Source: Ctenosaura bakeri (Eukaryota; Chordata; Lepidosauria; Squamata; Iguanidae). Taken from it: a DNA stretch of 64,000 bases. Under the pieces are notes generated by a model that saw only the letters and a list, made by a program, of their open reading frames with translations, searched no databases and had not been told where the DNA came from. Where the stretch lies: contig CAOLHI010001251.1 of the NCBI GenBank assembly GCA_948474755.1, positions 186,001 to 250,000 on the forward strand. Direction: 5' to 3'. Position numbers and translations under genes: made by a program. Below, piece by piece: positions 22,601 to 31,511 of the stretch; position 1 is the stretch's first letter; the number at the start of each line of letters is the position of its first letter.

Positions 22601-23858
22601 AGTGCTTTCACAGAAATAAACAAGGCATCACCCTGCATTCTAAGCTGATATAACCGACCCTTACTTTTTCAGAATCTGTCTTACTTTCTGTAATTTTTTT
22701 TACAGAGCACAATTTACAAAGGAGATTACTCGGCTACACACCCAACTGTGCAAATGTTTTGGGAGATCTTTCATGAGTTTCCACTGGAAAAGAAGAAAAA
22801 ATTTCTCTGTAAGTATTCTTTTAATTTAAGGTAATAACAGACACCCCCATAGAAACATAGAGATTGAAGGGTTCCCATAGACCAGACCATCAAGTTCAAA
22901 CCCCCCCCCCACTCAGGCTCCAGCTCCAGTTAGACTCTAGAACTCCAATTAGAGTATCCCCAGCAGGTGGCTGTTCATGTGTGCTATTGATAAGCCAAGC
23001 ATCTCCCTATCTTACACATGTGCATTTAGTTTCTGTGGCCTAAAGGATTTTGTATTTGTCCCTGTTGAGCTTTATTCTATTAGTTTTCGCCCCACTTTCC
23101 ATTTTATCAGAGTCCTTTTAAATGCTATTTTCCAGTATGCTAGCTACCATTCCCAGTTTTGTATCATCTGCAGACTTGATATGGATTCCCTCTACCCCAT
23201 CATCTAACCCCAAGAATTTTGTATTCTTGGAGATGCAAAATGCATTTGATGTCTTCCACTAGATCAGGGAAGGAGGAATGTGACCTCCACAGCAGCGCTT
23301 GCCAGCATAGTCAGTGGAGAGGAATGCTGCAAATTGCAGTCCAATATCATTGGGAAGATTTTAAGATTCCCACCCCTCTACTAGAAGGATGAGTTTCTCT
23401 TTCACTTTGCTCTTCTGGGAGGTGCAGTCTAGTAAACACCTTTTCCAAAGTCTAATCTAGATTCTCTCTTTCCCCCACTAATAGTGCATCAGAGGTAGTG
23501 GGTGGCTGCTCAAAAGGAGTATTTAGTCCTTTGAGAATAGGGGGTGCAAAGCAGGTGGCTCAGGGTAGGGCAGCAGTGGGAGTGGTCATATTTTTAAAGA
23601 TGGAACAGTGACATCTGTATATCTCAGTGACCCTCCTTCTCTCTTCCAGTGTTCCTGACAGGCAGCGACCGGATCCCCATCTATGGCATGTCGAGCTTAC
23701 GAATTGTCATCCAGTCAACGTCCAGTGGGGAGCAGTATCTGCCTGTAGCTCATACCTGTTACAACCTCCTTGATCTGCCCAAGTACAGCAGTAAGGAGAT
23801 CCTGAGCACAAGACTCACACAAGCCATTGACCACTATGAGGGCTTCAGCTTGGCATGA
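4562..23858 (+). CDS. HERC3: HERC3 E3 ubiquitin-protein ligase, C-terminal 606 residues (14 exons)
   Basis: Joined exons: 4562-4673, 6725-6914, 8920-9083, 9940-10053, 11715-11738, 11825-11914, 13677-13847, 14497-14640, 14887-15053, 15845-15911, 17400-17482, 20116-20299, 22706-22808, 23650-23858. Apart from the first base of exon 1, which completes a codon from upstream, they give 607 codons with the stop. All junctions are GT-AG and in frame. HERC3 is a HECT ligase of about 1050 residues: N-terminal RCC1-like repeats, a linker, and a HECT domain that takes ubiquitin from an E2 on a cysteine and passes it to substrates. This window has the linker and all of the HECT domain (roughly the last 350 residues, starting near exon 7). 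The catalytic Cys is in [11 protein letters not shown] (codon 23757-23759). RCC1 repeats must be encoded left of the window. Near-identity of long blocks such as [20 protein letters not shown] to known HERC3, and FAM13A next door, favour HERC3 over HERC4 or HERC6. No lesion is seen. Confidence 0.96.
5650..5735 (+). repeat. Fold-back MITE remnant (GGACTACAGTTCCCAGAATT family)
   Basis: GGACTACAGTTCCCAGAATT is followed about 50 bases later by an imperfect inverted partner (CTGGTAATTGTAGTCTGAG). Same family as 35004-35110. Confidence 0.6.
5745..5933 (+). mobile_element. hAT-like (Charlie-type) DNA transposon relic
   Basis: The left end CAGTACTACTCAAAG and the inverted right end CAATGCTTCTTGAGC are imperfect terminal repeats of hAT type. 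The flanking octamers CCCCAGAG and CTCTAGAT match at five of eight bases and may be a decayed 8-bp target duplication. No transposase is present. Confidence 0.55.
6445..6540 (+). repeat. Fold-back MITE remnant
   Basis: AAGTTACTTTTTTGGAATGT and CCCAGATTCC at the left, with a decayed inverted right half around TGGCTGGGGGTTATTG. Member of the AAAAGTTACTTTTTTGGACT family. Confidence 0.55.
6725..6914 (+). CDS. HERC3: HERC3 exon (linker)
   Basis: The acceptor is a pyrimidine-rich run ending in TTCACAG; the donor is TTAG/GTAGAA after one base of the next codon. Contains [19 protein letters not shown] and a [14 protein letters not shown] block. Confidence 0.95.
7829..7885 (-). mobile_element. CR1-like LINE 3'-end fragment, antisense
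   Basis: ATCATAGAATCATGGAGTTG and the following GACCACAAGGGCCATCCAGT are the reverse complement of the CR1 3' end, which in sense finishes with ATTCTATGATT-type octamers. Only the terminal 55 bases are present. Confidence 0.75.
8010..8110 (+). repeat. Fold-back MITE remnant (CCAGATGTTGGACTACAACTCC family)
   Basis: AATGTTGGATTGCAACTCCT at the left pairs with GAGTTACAGTCCAATAACAT at the right across about 45 bases. This palindromic short repeat is common in squamate genomes. Confidence 0.6.
8218..8310 (-). repeat. LINE-derived 3'-tail fragment, antisense
   Basis: TTTCCCAGTCTGAGACTCAA and GGTGGCTCACAACAGTTG are the reverse of the tail CCTTGAGTCYC...GGGAAAAGGYGGGAT seen in sense at 41790-41865 and 57360-57425. 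Confidence 0.55.
8690..8770 (+). repeat. Dispersed short repeat (AAGYCCCAYTGAARTCAGTR family)
   Basis: AATAAGGCCCACTGAAGTCA matches a short repeat seen also near 20860-20925 and, reversed, near 55800-55880. The family is common in reptiles; its class is not clear to me. Confidence 0.45.
8920..9083 (+). CDS. HERC3: HERC3 exon (linker)
   Basis: The acceptor is CTGCTTAG and the donor AAA/GTAAGA. Encodes NWWSQV...[20 protein letters not shown] and ends LEKLHK. The split Asp codon joins cleanly with the previous exon. Confidence 0.95.
9084..9939 (+). other. HERC3 intron (0.86 kb)
   Basis: Contains a decayed fold-back MITE at about 9175-9300 (CAGTTTCCAGAATCCCCCAA against GGGATTCTTGAAATTGTAAC). 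Otherwise nothing recognised. Confidence 0.75.
9940..10053 (+). CDS. HERC3: HERC3 exon (linker)
   Basis: A polypyrimidine run and CAAATCAG precede the exon; the donor is ATG/GTAAGA. Encodes [20 protein letters not shown] and WFLHQAGM in phase 0. Confidence 0.95.
10054..11714 (+). other. HERC3 intron (1.66 kb)
   Basis: Holds a tRNA-SINE copy (11335-11475) followed directly by a LINE-tail fragment (11476-11560). The purine-rich block 10970-11220 is unclassified. Confidence 0.75.
11335..11475 (+). mobile_element. tRNA-derived SINE
   Basis: CAGATGTTGGACTGGGGCTG, a degenerate B box, CAACCACAAGCCAATCA, and the body CCACAGGGCTGTTATGAGAA with TAAAG follow the order of a lizard tRNA-SINE. Same family as 4310-4465. 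Confidence 0.65.
11715..11738 (+). CDS. HERC3: HERC3 24-nt microexon
   Basis: The eight codons KARPPIMQ lie between acceptor CTGTGTAG and donor CAG/GTAAAA. Both junctions are phase 0, and the octapeptide sits exactly between HQAGM and [10 protein letters not shown], as in known HERC3. An 86-bp intron separates it from the next exon. Too short for ORF scanning; found by following the protein. Confidence 0.9.
11825..11914 (+). CDS. HERC3: HERC3 exon (linker)
   Basis: The acceptor is TTTCCAG and the donor CAG/GTATTT, phase 0 at both ends. Encodes 30 residues, [20 protein letters not shown] and the following [10 protein letters not shown]. Confidence 0.95.
11915..13676 (+). other. HERC3 intron (1.76 kb)
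   Basis: A LINE-tail fragment lies at about 12840-12960 (AAGGTGGCTCATAAAAATAC). The rest, including several short chance ORFs near 13.0-13.4 kb, shows nothing I recognise. Confidence 0.7.
13677..13847 (+). CDS. HERC3: HERC3 exon (start of HECT domain region)
   Basis: The acceptor is TTTGTAG and the donor AAG/GTAAGG. Encodes 57 residues including [19 protein letters not shown], the entry strand of the HECT N-lobe. Confidence 0.96.
13848..14496 (+). other. HERC3 intron (0.65 kb)
   Basis: Contains two fold-back repeats in tandem: about 14145-14235 (AAAAAGTTACTTGTTCACTA family) and about 14350-14440 (AATATTGTTGGACTACATCT against AAGACCAACAATATGTAGG). Confidence 0.7.
14497..14640 (+). CDS. HERC3: HERC3 exon (HECT N-lobe)
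   Basis: The acceptor is GGGGCAG and the donor ACT/GTGAGT. Encodes 48 residues including [19 protein letters not shown], the highly conserved HECT signature with D-x-GG-hydrophobic-x-KE. Confidence 0.96.
14641..14886 (+). repeat. HERC3 intron filled by fold-back MITE (14745-14830)
   Basis: TTCCAGATGTGTGTTGGACA at the left pairs with ATTCAACACATCTGGAAGGC at the right. It belongs to the CCAGATGTGTTGGACTACAA family and occupies about a third of this 246-bp intron. Confidence 0.65.
14887..15053 (+). CDS. HERC3: HERC3 exon (HECT N-lobe)
   Basis: The acceptor is CCCAAAG and the donor AG/GTAGAA. Encodes [20 protein letters not shown] and [10 protein letters not shown], the G-x-x-x-G-x-A-I-Y helix of HECT domains. 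Confidence 0.96.
15054..15844 (+). other. HERC3 intron (0.79 kb)
   Basis: AT-rich non-coding sequence; nothing recognised. Confidence 0.7.
15845..15911 (+). CDS. HERC3: HERC3 exon (HECT)
   Basis: The acceptor is TTTGTAG and the donor ACA/GTAAGA. Encodes [19 protein letters not shown]; the split Arg codon joins with the previous exon. Confidence 0.94.
15912..17399 (+). other. HERC3 intron (1.49 kb)
   Basis: Non-coding. No repeat class recognised; the stretch 16790-16960 is somewhat richer in GC than its flanks but has no open exon. Confidence 0.7.
17400..17482 (+). CDS. HERC3: HERC3 exon (HECT)
   Basis: The acceptor is AAACAG after a T-run about 15 bases upstream; the donor is AG/GTGGGT. 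Encodes [15 protein letters not shown] and [10 protein letters not shown]. Confidence 0.94.
18215..18640 (-). mobile_element. CR1-like LINE 3' region, antisense
   Basis: It begins ATTATAGAATCATAAAGCTG and GGGCCATGTAGTCCAACC (the reversed 3' end), then follows the known CR1 3' region in reverse: CTGTTCCACTGTTGAACAGT, GTAGAAAACAAGCTTGCTCT and TTAAACATACCCAACTCCCT. About 425 bases remain. It includes no intact reverse-transcriptase frame. Confidence 0.8.
18744..18945 (+). mobile_element. Sauria-type SINE (tRNA head, Bov-B-like tail)
   Basis: GAGCCACTATGGTGTAGAGG (A-box region), GGTTTGAATCC (B box), CCTTGGGCAAGTCACATGCT and the 3' tail GTTGCTGTAAATTGAAAATG..GGCACACAACAAAAC. The tail resembles the end of Bov-B LINEs, which is thought to provide the retrotransposition machinery. 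Confidence 0.8.
19810..19955 (+). mobile_element. CR1-like LINE 3' end, sense
   Basis: CTTTGGAGGTTTTTAAGCAG, CTGTGGTTTCTTCCAACTCT and ATGATTGTATGA follow the CR1 3' terminal sequence in sense orientation. The middle is partly deleted. Confidence 0.75.
20116..20299 (+). CDS. HERC3: HERC3 exon (HECT)
   Basis: The acceptor is CTCCCAG and the donor GAA/GTAAGT. Encodes [30 protein letters not shown] and [14 protein letters not shown], the latter part of the HECT N-lobe. Confidence 0.96.
20300..22705 (+). other. HERC3 intron (2.4 kb)
   Basis: Contains fold-back repeat 20745-20825 (TCTGGATGTGTTGGAGGATG against CAACACATCTAGAAGGC), a short dispersed repeat at 20860-20925, a GA-rich run at 20940-20975, and an unclassified block 21430-22620 that differs in texture from other introns. 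Confidence 0.7.
22706..22808 (+). CDS. HERC3: HERC3 exon (HECT hinge)
   Basis: The acceptor is TTTTTTACAG and the donor T/GTAAGT. Encodes [20 protein letters not shown] and [10 protein letters not shown], the link from N-lobe to C-lobe. Confidence 0.95.
22850..23250 (-). mobile_element. CR1-like LINE 3' region, antisense
   Basis: GTATTTGTCCCTGTTGAGCT, GTTTTGTATCATCTGCAGAC and TTGATATGGATTCCCTCTAC follow, in reverse, the 3' part of reptile CR1 elements. The start at CATAGAAACATAGAGATTGA corresponds to the 3' terminus. A run of C at about 22902-22912 lies inside. Confidence 0.75.
23255..23385 (+). repeat. Fold-back MITE remnant
   Basis: ACTAGATCAGGGAAGGAGGA at the left and its imperfect inverse CCCACCCCTCTACTAG at the right frame a decayed short palindromic repeat. 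Confidence 0.5.
23650..23858 (+). CDS. HERC3: HERC3 terminal coding exon (HECT C-lobe, catalytic Cys)
   Basis: The acceptor is CTCTTCCAG. Encodes [16 protein letters not shown], then [19 protein letters not shown], and ends EGFSLA with TGA at 23856-23858. The cysteine codon 23757-23759 is the ubiquitin thioester acceptor. Confidence 0.97.
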
Positions 23859-25539
23859 GAGTGGCTCTCAACATAGACAATTCTGTATAGAAAGAAAATA
23901 CTGTCTTGTTTTTATTTTTGTAAAGAAATGGGATTAACAGTGCTCGGTGAAGTGGGGGGAAGAGTATAGGATATAGAACTGCAGCAAAGTCTGGTCGACT
24001 TTCCTTGATTTCAGCGTTGATGTTTTCAACCTGTCAGTTGAAATCTGTTGGAAATTCTTTTATGCTTATTGGCTGATATTTATTAGAAGTCTGTTTTATT
24101 TCCCTGTCTCTCCACTTCAGCTACTGTTAAAAAGACCATCAGTGTTTTGAAATAACTATTCCAAAAGATGGAGAGTGATAACTTGGATAGAAGGTTTTTA
24201 TCTCTTACCAGTTTACCCACAACTGTGAACATCCCTTCTGTTTCTTCTCTTCTCATTACAGAATTATCCCTTTTGTCTTCTAGCAATTTAATTCCCACTT
24301 CTGCCACTAGTTTCTGTGGTGAAACAGAAGTGTTCCCTTTATCTCTAATGGTAGCAGACAGCTTTGTGACAGATAAAATCTGCACATGTTTGTTTCACAG
24401 AGAAAAAGGGAGAAAAAGGAGAGGGTGAATGAAGATTTTGAAGCTGAAGTTGAAGTTTGAATGAAGCTGAGTTCCTTTCTCTTTCTCTGCTTCCTGGATA
24501 ACTGTCCGTTACCTTCTTTCTGTCGAACTAGAGAAATTTCATTGTGTTGCTTGTAGCAGAACAGACAGGCAAAAGACCTGGTGGACTTAGATGACAGTAC
24601 GTGCTGTCATCTACTTTTTATTTACTTAAAGAGGGAGTGTATAAATATTTAAGTGCACAGCATTTTCCTCCACCTGTTTCCTAGCTTTTGTTCAGAGACA
24701 GGATCTTGAGAGCAAATCCATAGTGCATTTCGTGTCCCTTCCTCATCATTGTGCATGCAGTTGGGAGTTCTTTACCAAGCACTACTGAACCTCCCCCCGC
24801 CCGCCATCAGACCACTTTTAATAACCTGTTGTATATCTTTTGATAGACAGGAAGCCTGTTTCTGCTTCCCATAGGGAAAGCCATGATCCTTGTTTGCACT
24901 GTAGGGGTAGGAGGCCAGAAAGCTGGTACATCAGTTGTCTGTACTTCTTCCTTTCAACATATCCCCCAAAGAGCTCCTTCTTTTCCTCCAGTGACATAGT
25001 GAGCATCACATCTTTTGTTTTCCAAGGTCCAGTGTCAAACTGACTTGACTATTGGAGAGTGAATTTATTTATATAGCGTGGTGGTCTGACTCCCATTACA
25101 GTTAGTTCTGATTTAAGTCCCAAGAAAAGCTAGGAATGGAAGGAGCTGGAAGGGGAGGGCAGTGAGGCAAGGGGTTAAAGCCCTCACTGCTACCACCATA
25201 GTCTCAGTCCAGCTCAGCTCCCCTTCCCCTGCTGGCTGTTTCTTGTTGACTTGCAGAAATGAGCCACAGAAGCCAATTTAGTCGCAGTTTAACTTTGCTT
25301 GGATTTGGGCCCCAATATTCAAAACCCTTTTAACAAAGGCTTTGAAAAGCAATTTTTTTCCTCCTACACCTCCCTTATGGAAAAACTGTGAAAGCACTGG
25401 GGGGAAACTTTTAAAAAAGTGAATAATAATATTGACTTGCTACTTAGGTAGATCTTCAACCTCTTTATACTACAACATTAAATACAGGTCTATCAAATGT
25501 TTATTTTCTATTGTGTGTGTACATAGCCCAGTATTATGC

Positions 25540-25545
25540 AATAAA
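25540..25545 (+). terminator. Poly(A) signal AATAAA, proximal (HERC3)
   Basis: Canonical hexamer within GCAATAAATG, followed by a T-rich stretch. Confidence 0.6.
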
Positions 25546-25592
25546 TGTAATGTTTCCTTCAGATTTTATATCTTGTTTGCCTAAAAGAAGAA

Positions 25593-25598
25593 AATAAA
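25593..25598 (+). terminator. Poly(A) signal AATAAA, distal (HERC3)
   Basis: Canonical hexamer in GAAAATAAATTC, followed by a TCTCTCT/CTTTTAT-rich stretch; 53 bases beyond the first signal. Confidence 0.6.
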
Positions 25599-25615
25599 TT
25601 CTCTCTCAGTCCTGC

Positions 25616-28159
25616 TTTTATGAGGCTACAAATGGATGGTACTTCCACCTGTGTTCCTGGATATATAGTGATGAGAAGTCCTTAGACTTTTTTTTTTTTA
25701 ATCCGAACAAGAAATTCCCTGGAATGGGTGAGGGTGAGACATACAAAGCCACACCATCTTTCCTGTAAGTCCATAACCTGTGTCCAAATAACTTTGACAT
25801 ATTGGGTGTTTTATCTGGGCCCAGAATGTCTGCCATGAATTCACATGGAATCCAGGGAGCAAACAAATGGCGAAGGCTGATGCATGTTGAAATTTATGGA
25901 ATCTTGAAATCCATCTTAGTTTCTACACCCTGTGTGTGAGTGAATTGGACTTACTTCTATCGCCACTTAAATTTGCAGAGCAGAACCAAGAGAGCTGGCT
26001 TATATTTGATATCAGCTAAGAGTCTCTCCTAGGTGGTCTTTCTTCTGCCCTGTTTACCACTATGGTGTATGCATGTGTCCTAGGAATAGAGGTAACATTG
26101 TTATGAAGTGGAACTAATACCAAGCAATAGTTACAGAAATTGAAATCGTGCCTTAGCTACACATCAAAGAGCATGGGCTGTGGAACAGGGTACCTGAGAA
26201 GGATCACAGGCTCATATTTATGCTTACCTTTAGAAAGACTCTTGTGCTGTAACTTTCTAACAGTTGGGAGCATTTTTTGGAAATGAGTAAATACCCATCT
26301 TGGCAGAAAGTGACTAGTCACATGGTTTCTGGTGGTTTTCCAAAGCCGATTTTAAGGCAATTAATCCCTGGAGTTACATGCAATTTGCTGGCATTATTAG
26401 GGGAAGTTCCAGTGTGTGTTGAACTTTGTTCTCCCTTAACATGCCAGTGGTGGGAAGCATAAAGTAATCTTGGCAAAGTGCCACCTCCTCCCCTTGAACC
26501 CTGTCTTGTGATTTCTAGATTCCAACAAGAGGATAGTTAGGCTTACTTTAGAAAGCACAGTTAGTATTTACAATGTGGTTGCATTTAAGCTTCTGTGCCA
26601 CACTGTCTAGGCCACAAATTGTGGCTTTTCCCAAGACTTTGAGGAATCACTGTAAAAATCCGCAGTGTAGACAATTGCAGTTCAGCAAGAGAAATTATAA
26701 GATGCCAATACTTCAGTTCAGTTTGGGGCCAGGAAACTTTGATGTTATTGCCACACTTCTGAAGCACTGTTTTTCAGCTCCACCAGGATGGAAACCATCA
26801 AAGTTTTGTTACAGTGCTCGAATTGTCTTCATTCAGCACATGCTGACTACTGGTATCTTCAAGAATGAAACTCCCACCTCGCCCATGAGCACATCAAAGA
26901 TACAGTCAAGGGACTGGTAGAGAAGGATCACCATCAAGTAATCTTGACCATGGATTAGTTACCATGGAGAAATCCACTATTTTTGGAAGAAGAAACAAAT
27001 CTCTAAAATATTCCATAAGACCACGGCTGTGCAGTGGAGCACATGGTCTGTATGCAAATTGGCCCAGATTCTGTCCTCACAATTTTCAGGTAGAAGGATC
27101 AGGTGACATATGATGAGAAAGACCTGCAGGAGACCCTGGTGAACGATTGGCTGTATCAACAACGCATGGTAGACAGCTGCTGGTGGAGAAGTCTTGGCCA
27201 GAATCCTGTTGGCTGTATTGGCAATGCATGGTAGACAGCTGCTGGTGGTGAAGTCTTGGCCAGAATCCTGTTGGGATGTTCCATCTTTGTAAGTGCGCTT
27301 AGGTTTGCTGGAATTAGAATTGCACAGTTGCAAAATGTCTGTGTCCAGTAAAGGGCTGCTGGATATGGCACAGCTGGAAAAGTGCCAGATGCATTGGTGC
27401 CCAGTGCACAAAGGGAGCAATGTGCATTAGTCCTCATGGGCATTGAGCATTTTGCCAGTGTCCTGTTCTAACCTTTACAACTCAGTATCCAGGTTTCTTA
27501 GTGCCTTTGCTACTTAGCTAAATTTATGCAAATTTACATTATGTAAAAGGCCATACAGGGGTGATTCTGGTGATTGTTTTGAGGCTACAGTTCACAGGAT
27601 CTTTCCAGCCAGCAGAACTGTTCTTATTAACAAGGGACCACTCCTCAGGCATTTGGTGGTTTCCTATAAATGTCCAATTCAAGATGAAAACTTTAAACAA
27701 CATGTTTTTCAGTGCAATGTCACTAGAGCTCTGGCACCGTTTGTGTAATCTGGGATATTTAGAAGTGGCCGGGAGTTTTTAAAATCAAAGGCAAGAAGTT
27801 GCAAGGAGAGAGCCCCTCTTCCTCAGCCAGTTCTGACTCTTTAACAGTCAGGATACATGACTGACAACAGTACAATTGCAGTGCACAATGTATAAAGGAA
27901 GTCTGTAGAGGCAATATGCTTTCATGCACCACTGTGTACTTTAATACACTGGCACACATGCAGTGGCAGACATGTGCAGCTCAATTTAGGCTGCCATCAG
28001 CCTAAATTGTACATTTAAAAAAAAATCTATATGCACACTGTGACTTAGGCCTGTGTGTGTCATTAAAGGGATGCCAGCCAATGATTGATTACATCCTAGA
28101 AGAATATTAGTATCTTTTTTTAGCAAATATTGGTGGAGGCTATTGCAGTCAAAAATAGG
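25616..28159. other. Intergenic region between convergent HERC3 and FAM13A
   Basis: No exon, RNA gene or classified transposon is seen. The only clear structure is a 62-bp tandem duplication at 27151-27274. If FAM13A ends at a more proximal poly(A) site, the intergenic interval would extend further right. Confidence 0.6.
27151..27274 (+). repeat. 62-bp tandem duplication
   Basis: Units 27151-27212 and 27213-27274 align without gaps and differ at five positions. Both contain GCATGGTAGACAGCTGCTGG and CTTGGCCAGAATCCTGTTGG. Confidence 0.9.
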
Positions 28160-28165
28160 TTTATT
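28160..28165 (-). terminator. Candidate distal poly(A) signal (FAM13A)
   Basis: AATAAA on the - strand, preceded by TACATGATTGTATTTTATAT and AAAC; about 5.9 kb after the stop. Confidence 0.35.
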
Positions 28166-28564
28166 TTGTTTCATATAAAATACAATCATGTACAAAAATG
28201 TACACACAAAACAGTTGCTGATCAGTTTCTTTTTTTTTTTTTTTAAAACACAGCTTCAACAGAATTTTGTTGATGTTTAAGTGATGTAAACAAGAGAAGG
28301 GAGTGCACAAAGTTTCATCGAGCACATAAAGCTAAGAAAAAATTGTGTTACTCATGTAACAAGAATGAAATCTGACAAAAGGATTTATACAGACAGGTAC
28401 AGGTTACATTTGGTAGTTATTGGCATAATCATGTTGTACATCCATAAAACAGAGGTACAGGGCTTGGGGAATATCCACTGCACATGCTCTACTGAAATGA
28501 TTAAGAACTGTACAAGAATAATAATATCTTCCCATTTCAACAAGGCTTAGGCAGACTTTCAAAA

Positions 28565-28656
28565 CATTGTATTTTCAACTACAGTTCCCAGAAGCCTCCA
28601 TCCAGTATGGCTGGGGGATTCTTGGGCTTGTAGTCTAAAAAAGTAACTTTTCAAGC
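28565..28656 (+). repeat. Fold-back MITE
   Basis: TTCAACTACAGTTCCCAGAA pairs with TTCTTGGGCTTGTAGTCTAA, with AAAAAGTAACTTTTCAAG at the right border. Same family as 35004-35110. Confidence 0.7.
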
Positions 28657-31505
28657 TCTTATGCTTTGGATTGTGCCTGACATACTGGAATTCTAGATAT
28701 TACAGCCAAACAGATGGAGTGTTAGTGCACACAGAGAGCCATACAAGCAGAAGAGATCATGGCAAATACTTGCTTTCAAGCAAGTGCTGAATACCTAGCA
28801 GTACCAGAGTTGAACAATGGTGGAATACAATTTGATCTCTGACTTGCCATTACAAAGTATTTGCATATACTGCACCTCACAGGAGATTCAAGAATATAGT
28901 ATTTACAAATCTCTTGTGTTTAGGTGCTGCCAGATGAGATTTTCCTTCAGCTGCTTCTGCCTTCTTCCATACCAGAAAAAACATTAAGGGAAAAAAAATG
29001 AAAATCTTGCACAAGGGTCTCTGGGAATTCATGACAGGCCCCTTCCCCCTGAAAGGACTCTTGGTTTCATTTGTCATAAAAACTTAGAAACTTTCAAGTG
29101 TCTCTAGGATAATCTTTGAACAAGAGTGTTGGGAAGGAGTTACCCAAAGGACAGCTCACTCATTTTATTAGCGACATATGAGATTGGGCACTTTCAAAAG
29201 GACCCTGTGCCTTGTTTTCCTTAATGTCAGAGGGAAAAAAACAGAAATGGAATGAGATTTAGTGAATAATTTGGCTTGTGCTCCCTTGGTATCATGATTT
29301 TTGTACATAATGAGAAGAATTAAGTGGCTGTGGCAAGGAATAATGTAACTCCAAGACTATTCCACCAGAATTTATGATGGTTATGGAGAAATGGAGAGAA
29401 AAAGAAACATGACAAGCATCTAGCAAGACATTTTCTTGACCTCAGCAGTATCAAGGAAGGTAACATTTCTGCTTCACCAGATATCCATGGAGTGAAAATG
29501 TGAACCTTGCCTTAAACCTCACAGATTTGTGAGGCTTATAGGGATTTTCAGAGAAATAAAGACTATGGAGATCAACCCATGTGTCTGAAAATGTGAATGG
29601 TAATAATGTGCAGAATGGAAAAAAGCTAAAGAAACACTAAAGGCCAGCGATGAGCCTGCTCTGGGACACAGAGGGCTGTTTTAGACTGTACTGTGGCACG
29701 GCAGCCTCCATTTCGGTTACCTAGTGGTGATAATTTGTCACTCTGAAGTCACTATCAAGGGCATTACAAGGCCCCTTTTTTGCTGTTTGAGCTTGGTGGC
29801 TCCACAGAAGTTTTATAATATATAATCTAGGCCCAAGCTGGGTTTTTTTTTTTTTTGATCCGGAAAATTAAGGGAAGGTTGCCAGAAGGTCCCAAGGTCT
29901 CCCCAGGCCACATGTGGCCTGTAGGTTGTATAATTCCAAGTCCTGTTTTAGTTCATTAGAAAAAGTTGTGTAAATTAAATCCATTACACAAATATGTAAA
30001 TCAGGAAAAATGTATTACAAGTTCTGCACCCATTTCAGTGTGGGAAGAAGATGGATTGTCTAACAATCTGGCAAGAAACAAAACAAACAGGATGGGAATG
30101 GAGTTTGAAGAAATAGCCAAGATGACAGATTTTTAGATCCCTAGTTTAATATTGGTTTATGTTGCCCCAAAGACGCCTGGGAATTACACCTATGAGGGCA
30201 CCTTTGCAGATCTGCAGGGAATCATTCACTTGGAAACACAAAATCTGGGAGCAGGCAGGAAGATTGATGACAAATTCCCTCTTTTAATTAGGCACAGTCC
30301 TTATCTGAACTGTCTCTGAATATAGACATTCCTTTGCACCTGCTGCATGAGCAAGAGTCACATGGTCCTTCCATCACTCCTCTTCCTTCCACCAAAGCCA
30401 AAACACAGACCATTTCTTGAATCAGGAATGTCAGTTGTCTGGAAGGAAAAGGGCAAAGAGCAACTTTGCATGCTGCAAAGGAGCCTTGGAAAAACTCACA
30501 TGGTACACCACTACCTAGAGAGTAGTTGTATGTCCAGCCAATATGTCACTAGAAGGCAGCTGAGATCTGTGAAAGAGGCTATAGTGCCTAACTTTATTAT
30601 GATGGAGCTACATGGAGCTAATGTGATGCTAGGGAAGCGCGGCAATGCACAACAGGGCACTACACAAGAATCCCATTGTGCAATGGGGGCTCCTATTGCA
30701 AAGCATCTCCTGATGCACAAGTTAGTCCCATTGTGCATTAGGACACACTGCATAACAGTCATGTTGTGGGTACCATATGTACAATGTTCCCAGAGATTCA
30801 GCTACACCTGTTCCTGAGAATATGAGCAATATGCTACATTGCTCCCTTATGAGTGATACGCAAACTTTATGTCATTTTACAGTGACATAAATGTCTAACA
30901 GGATGCCAGTCAACTTTGGTGACTTTTGACAGGGCTTTACCAAACTCGCTGAGAAGTTATTCCACCTGTTCCATGTTATGCTCAACTCCTAAAAGAGCTC
31001 AGGATCAGATTCCAAACATTCCTTCCATCTGCTTTTCTCATCATAAGGATAGGAGTGCAGTTGAATGGTAAGATCCTGCTGGCATTTTCCAACTGCAGGA
31101 ACATAAGTCTTCTTAAAAATGGATTAATCTTCCAAAGTCAGGAAGGATAAGCATAACATTTCCCATTTGGCCATTTTCTCCTCTACAGCAAGGAGAATCC
31201 CAATGAGGCTGTGGATAGCTCAGCAAGTTCTTACTTAGCTGACCTGAACACCATATACACACTTAGACAGGAACTGGCTCCTGGGGATGAATCCCTATTT
31301 TGTGCCAGCCAACCCATCAGGAAGCCTGGCTGAGGAAAAGCAGCTAACTCACACCATCTTCCCTGCCTTGAACCTACAAGTGCTTTCATTTTGGTCAAAG
31401 AAAAAGCAATTCAGATTACAAAAGGTTCAGGCTACACATGTGCACACAAATCAAGCCTGTAAGCCTAACAAAATGATTCAGAGAAGGTATGTTCATTGTT
31501 CCACA

Positions 31506-31511
31506 TTTATT
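31506..31511 (-). terminator. Candidate poly(A) signal (FAM13A)
   Basis: TTTATT on the + strand, AATAAA on the - strand, about 2.6 kb after the FAM13A stop. Confidence 0.35.

Larger units (their letters stand above)
22809..23649 (+). other. HERC3 intron (0.84 kb)
   Basis: Almost half is a CR1-like relic (22850-23250), followed by a fold-back repeat (23255-23385). Confidence 0.75.
23859..25615 (+). other. HERC3: HERC3 3' UTR
   Basis: About 1.75 kb follow the HERC3 stop with no coding potential, ending in two AATAAA hexamers (25540 and 25593). I recognise no repeat in it. The end is inferred as 10-30 bases after the second hexamer. Confidence 0.7.

Noticed and set aside
21430..22620. Complete LTR of an endogenous retrovirus
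   Set aside because: No convincing TG..CA ends, flanking duplication, primer-binding site or paired LTR was found, so it is listed only as unclassified.
4674..23649. NAP1L5, an intronic retrogene in mammalian HERC3
   Set aside because: I looked for an acidic NAP-like open frame in the HERC3 introns and found none. This is expected, since it is known as a mammalian retrogene.
26977..27420. 147-residue - strand frame as a protein gene
   Set aside because: Composition is not protein-like and no family is recognised. Only the tandem duplication is kept as a finding.
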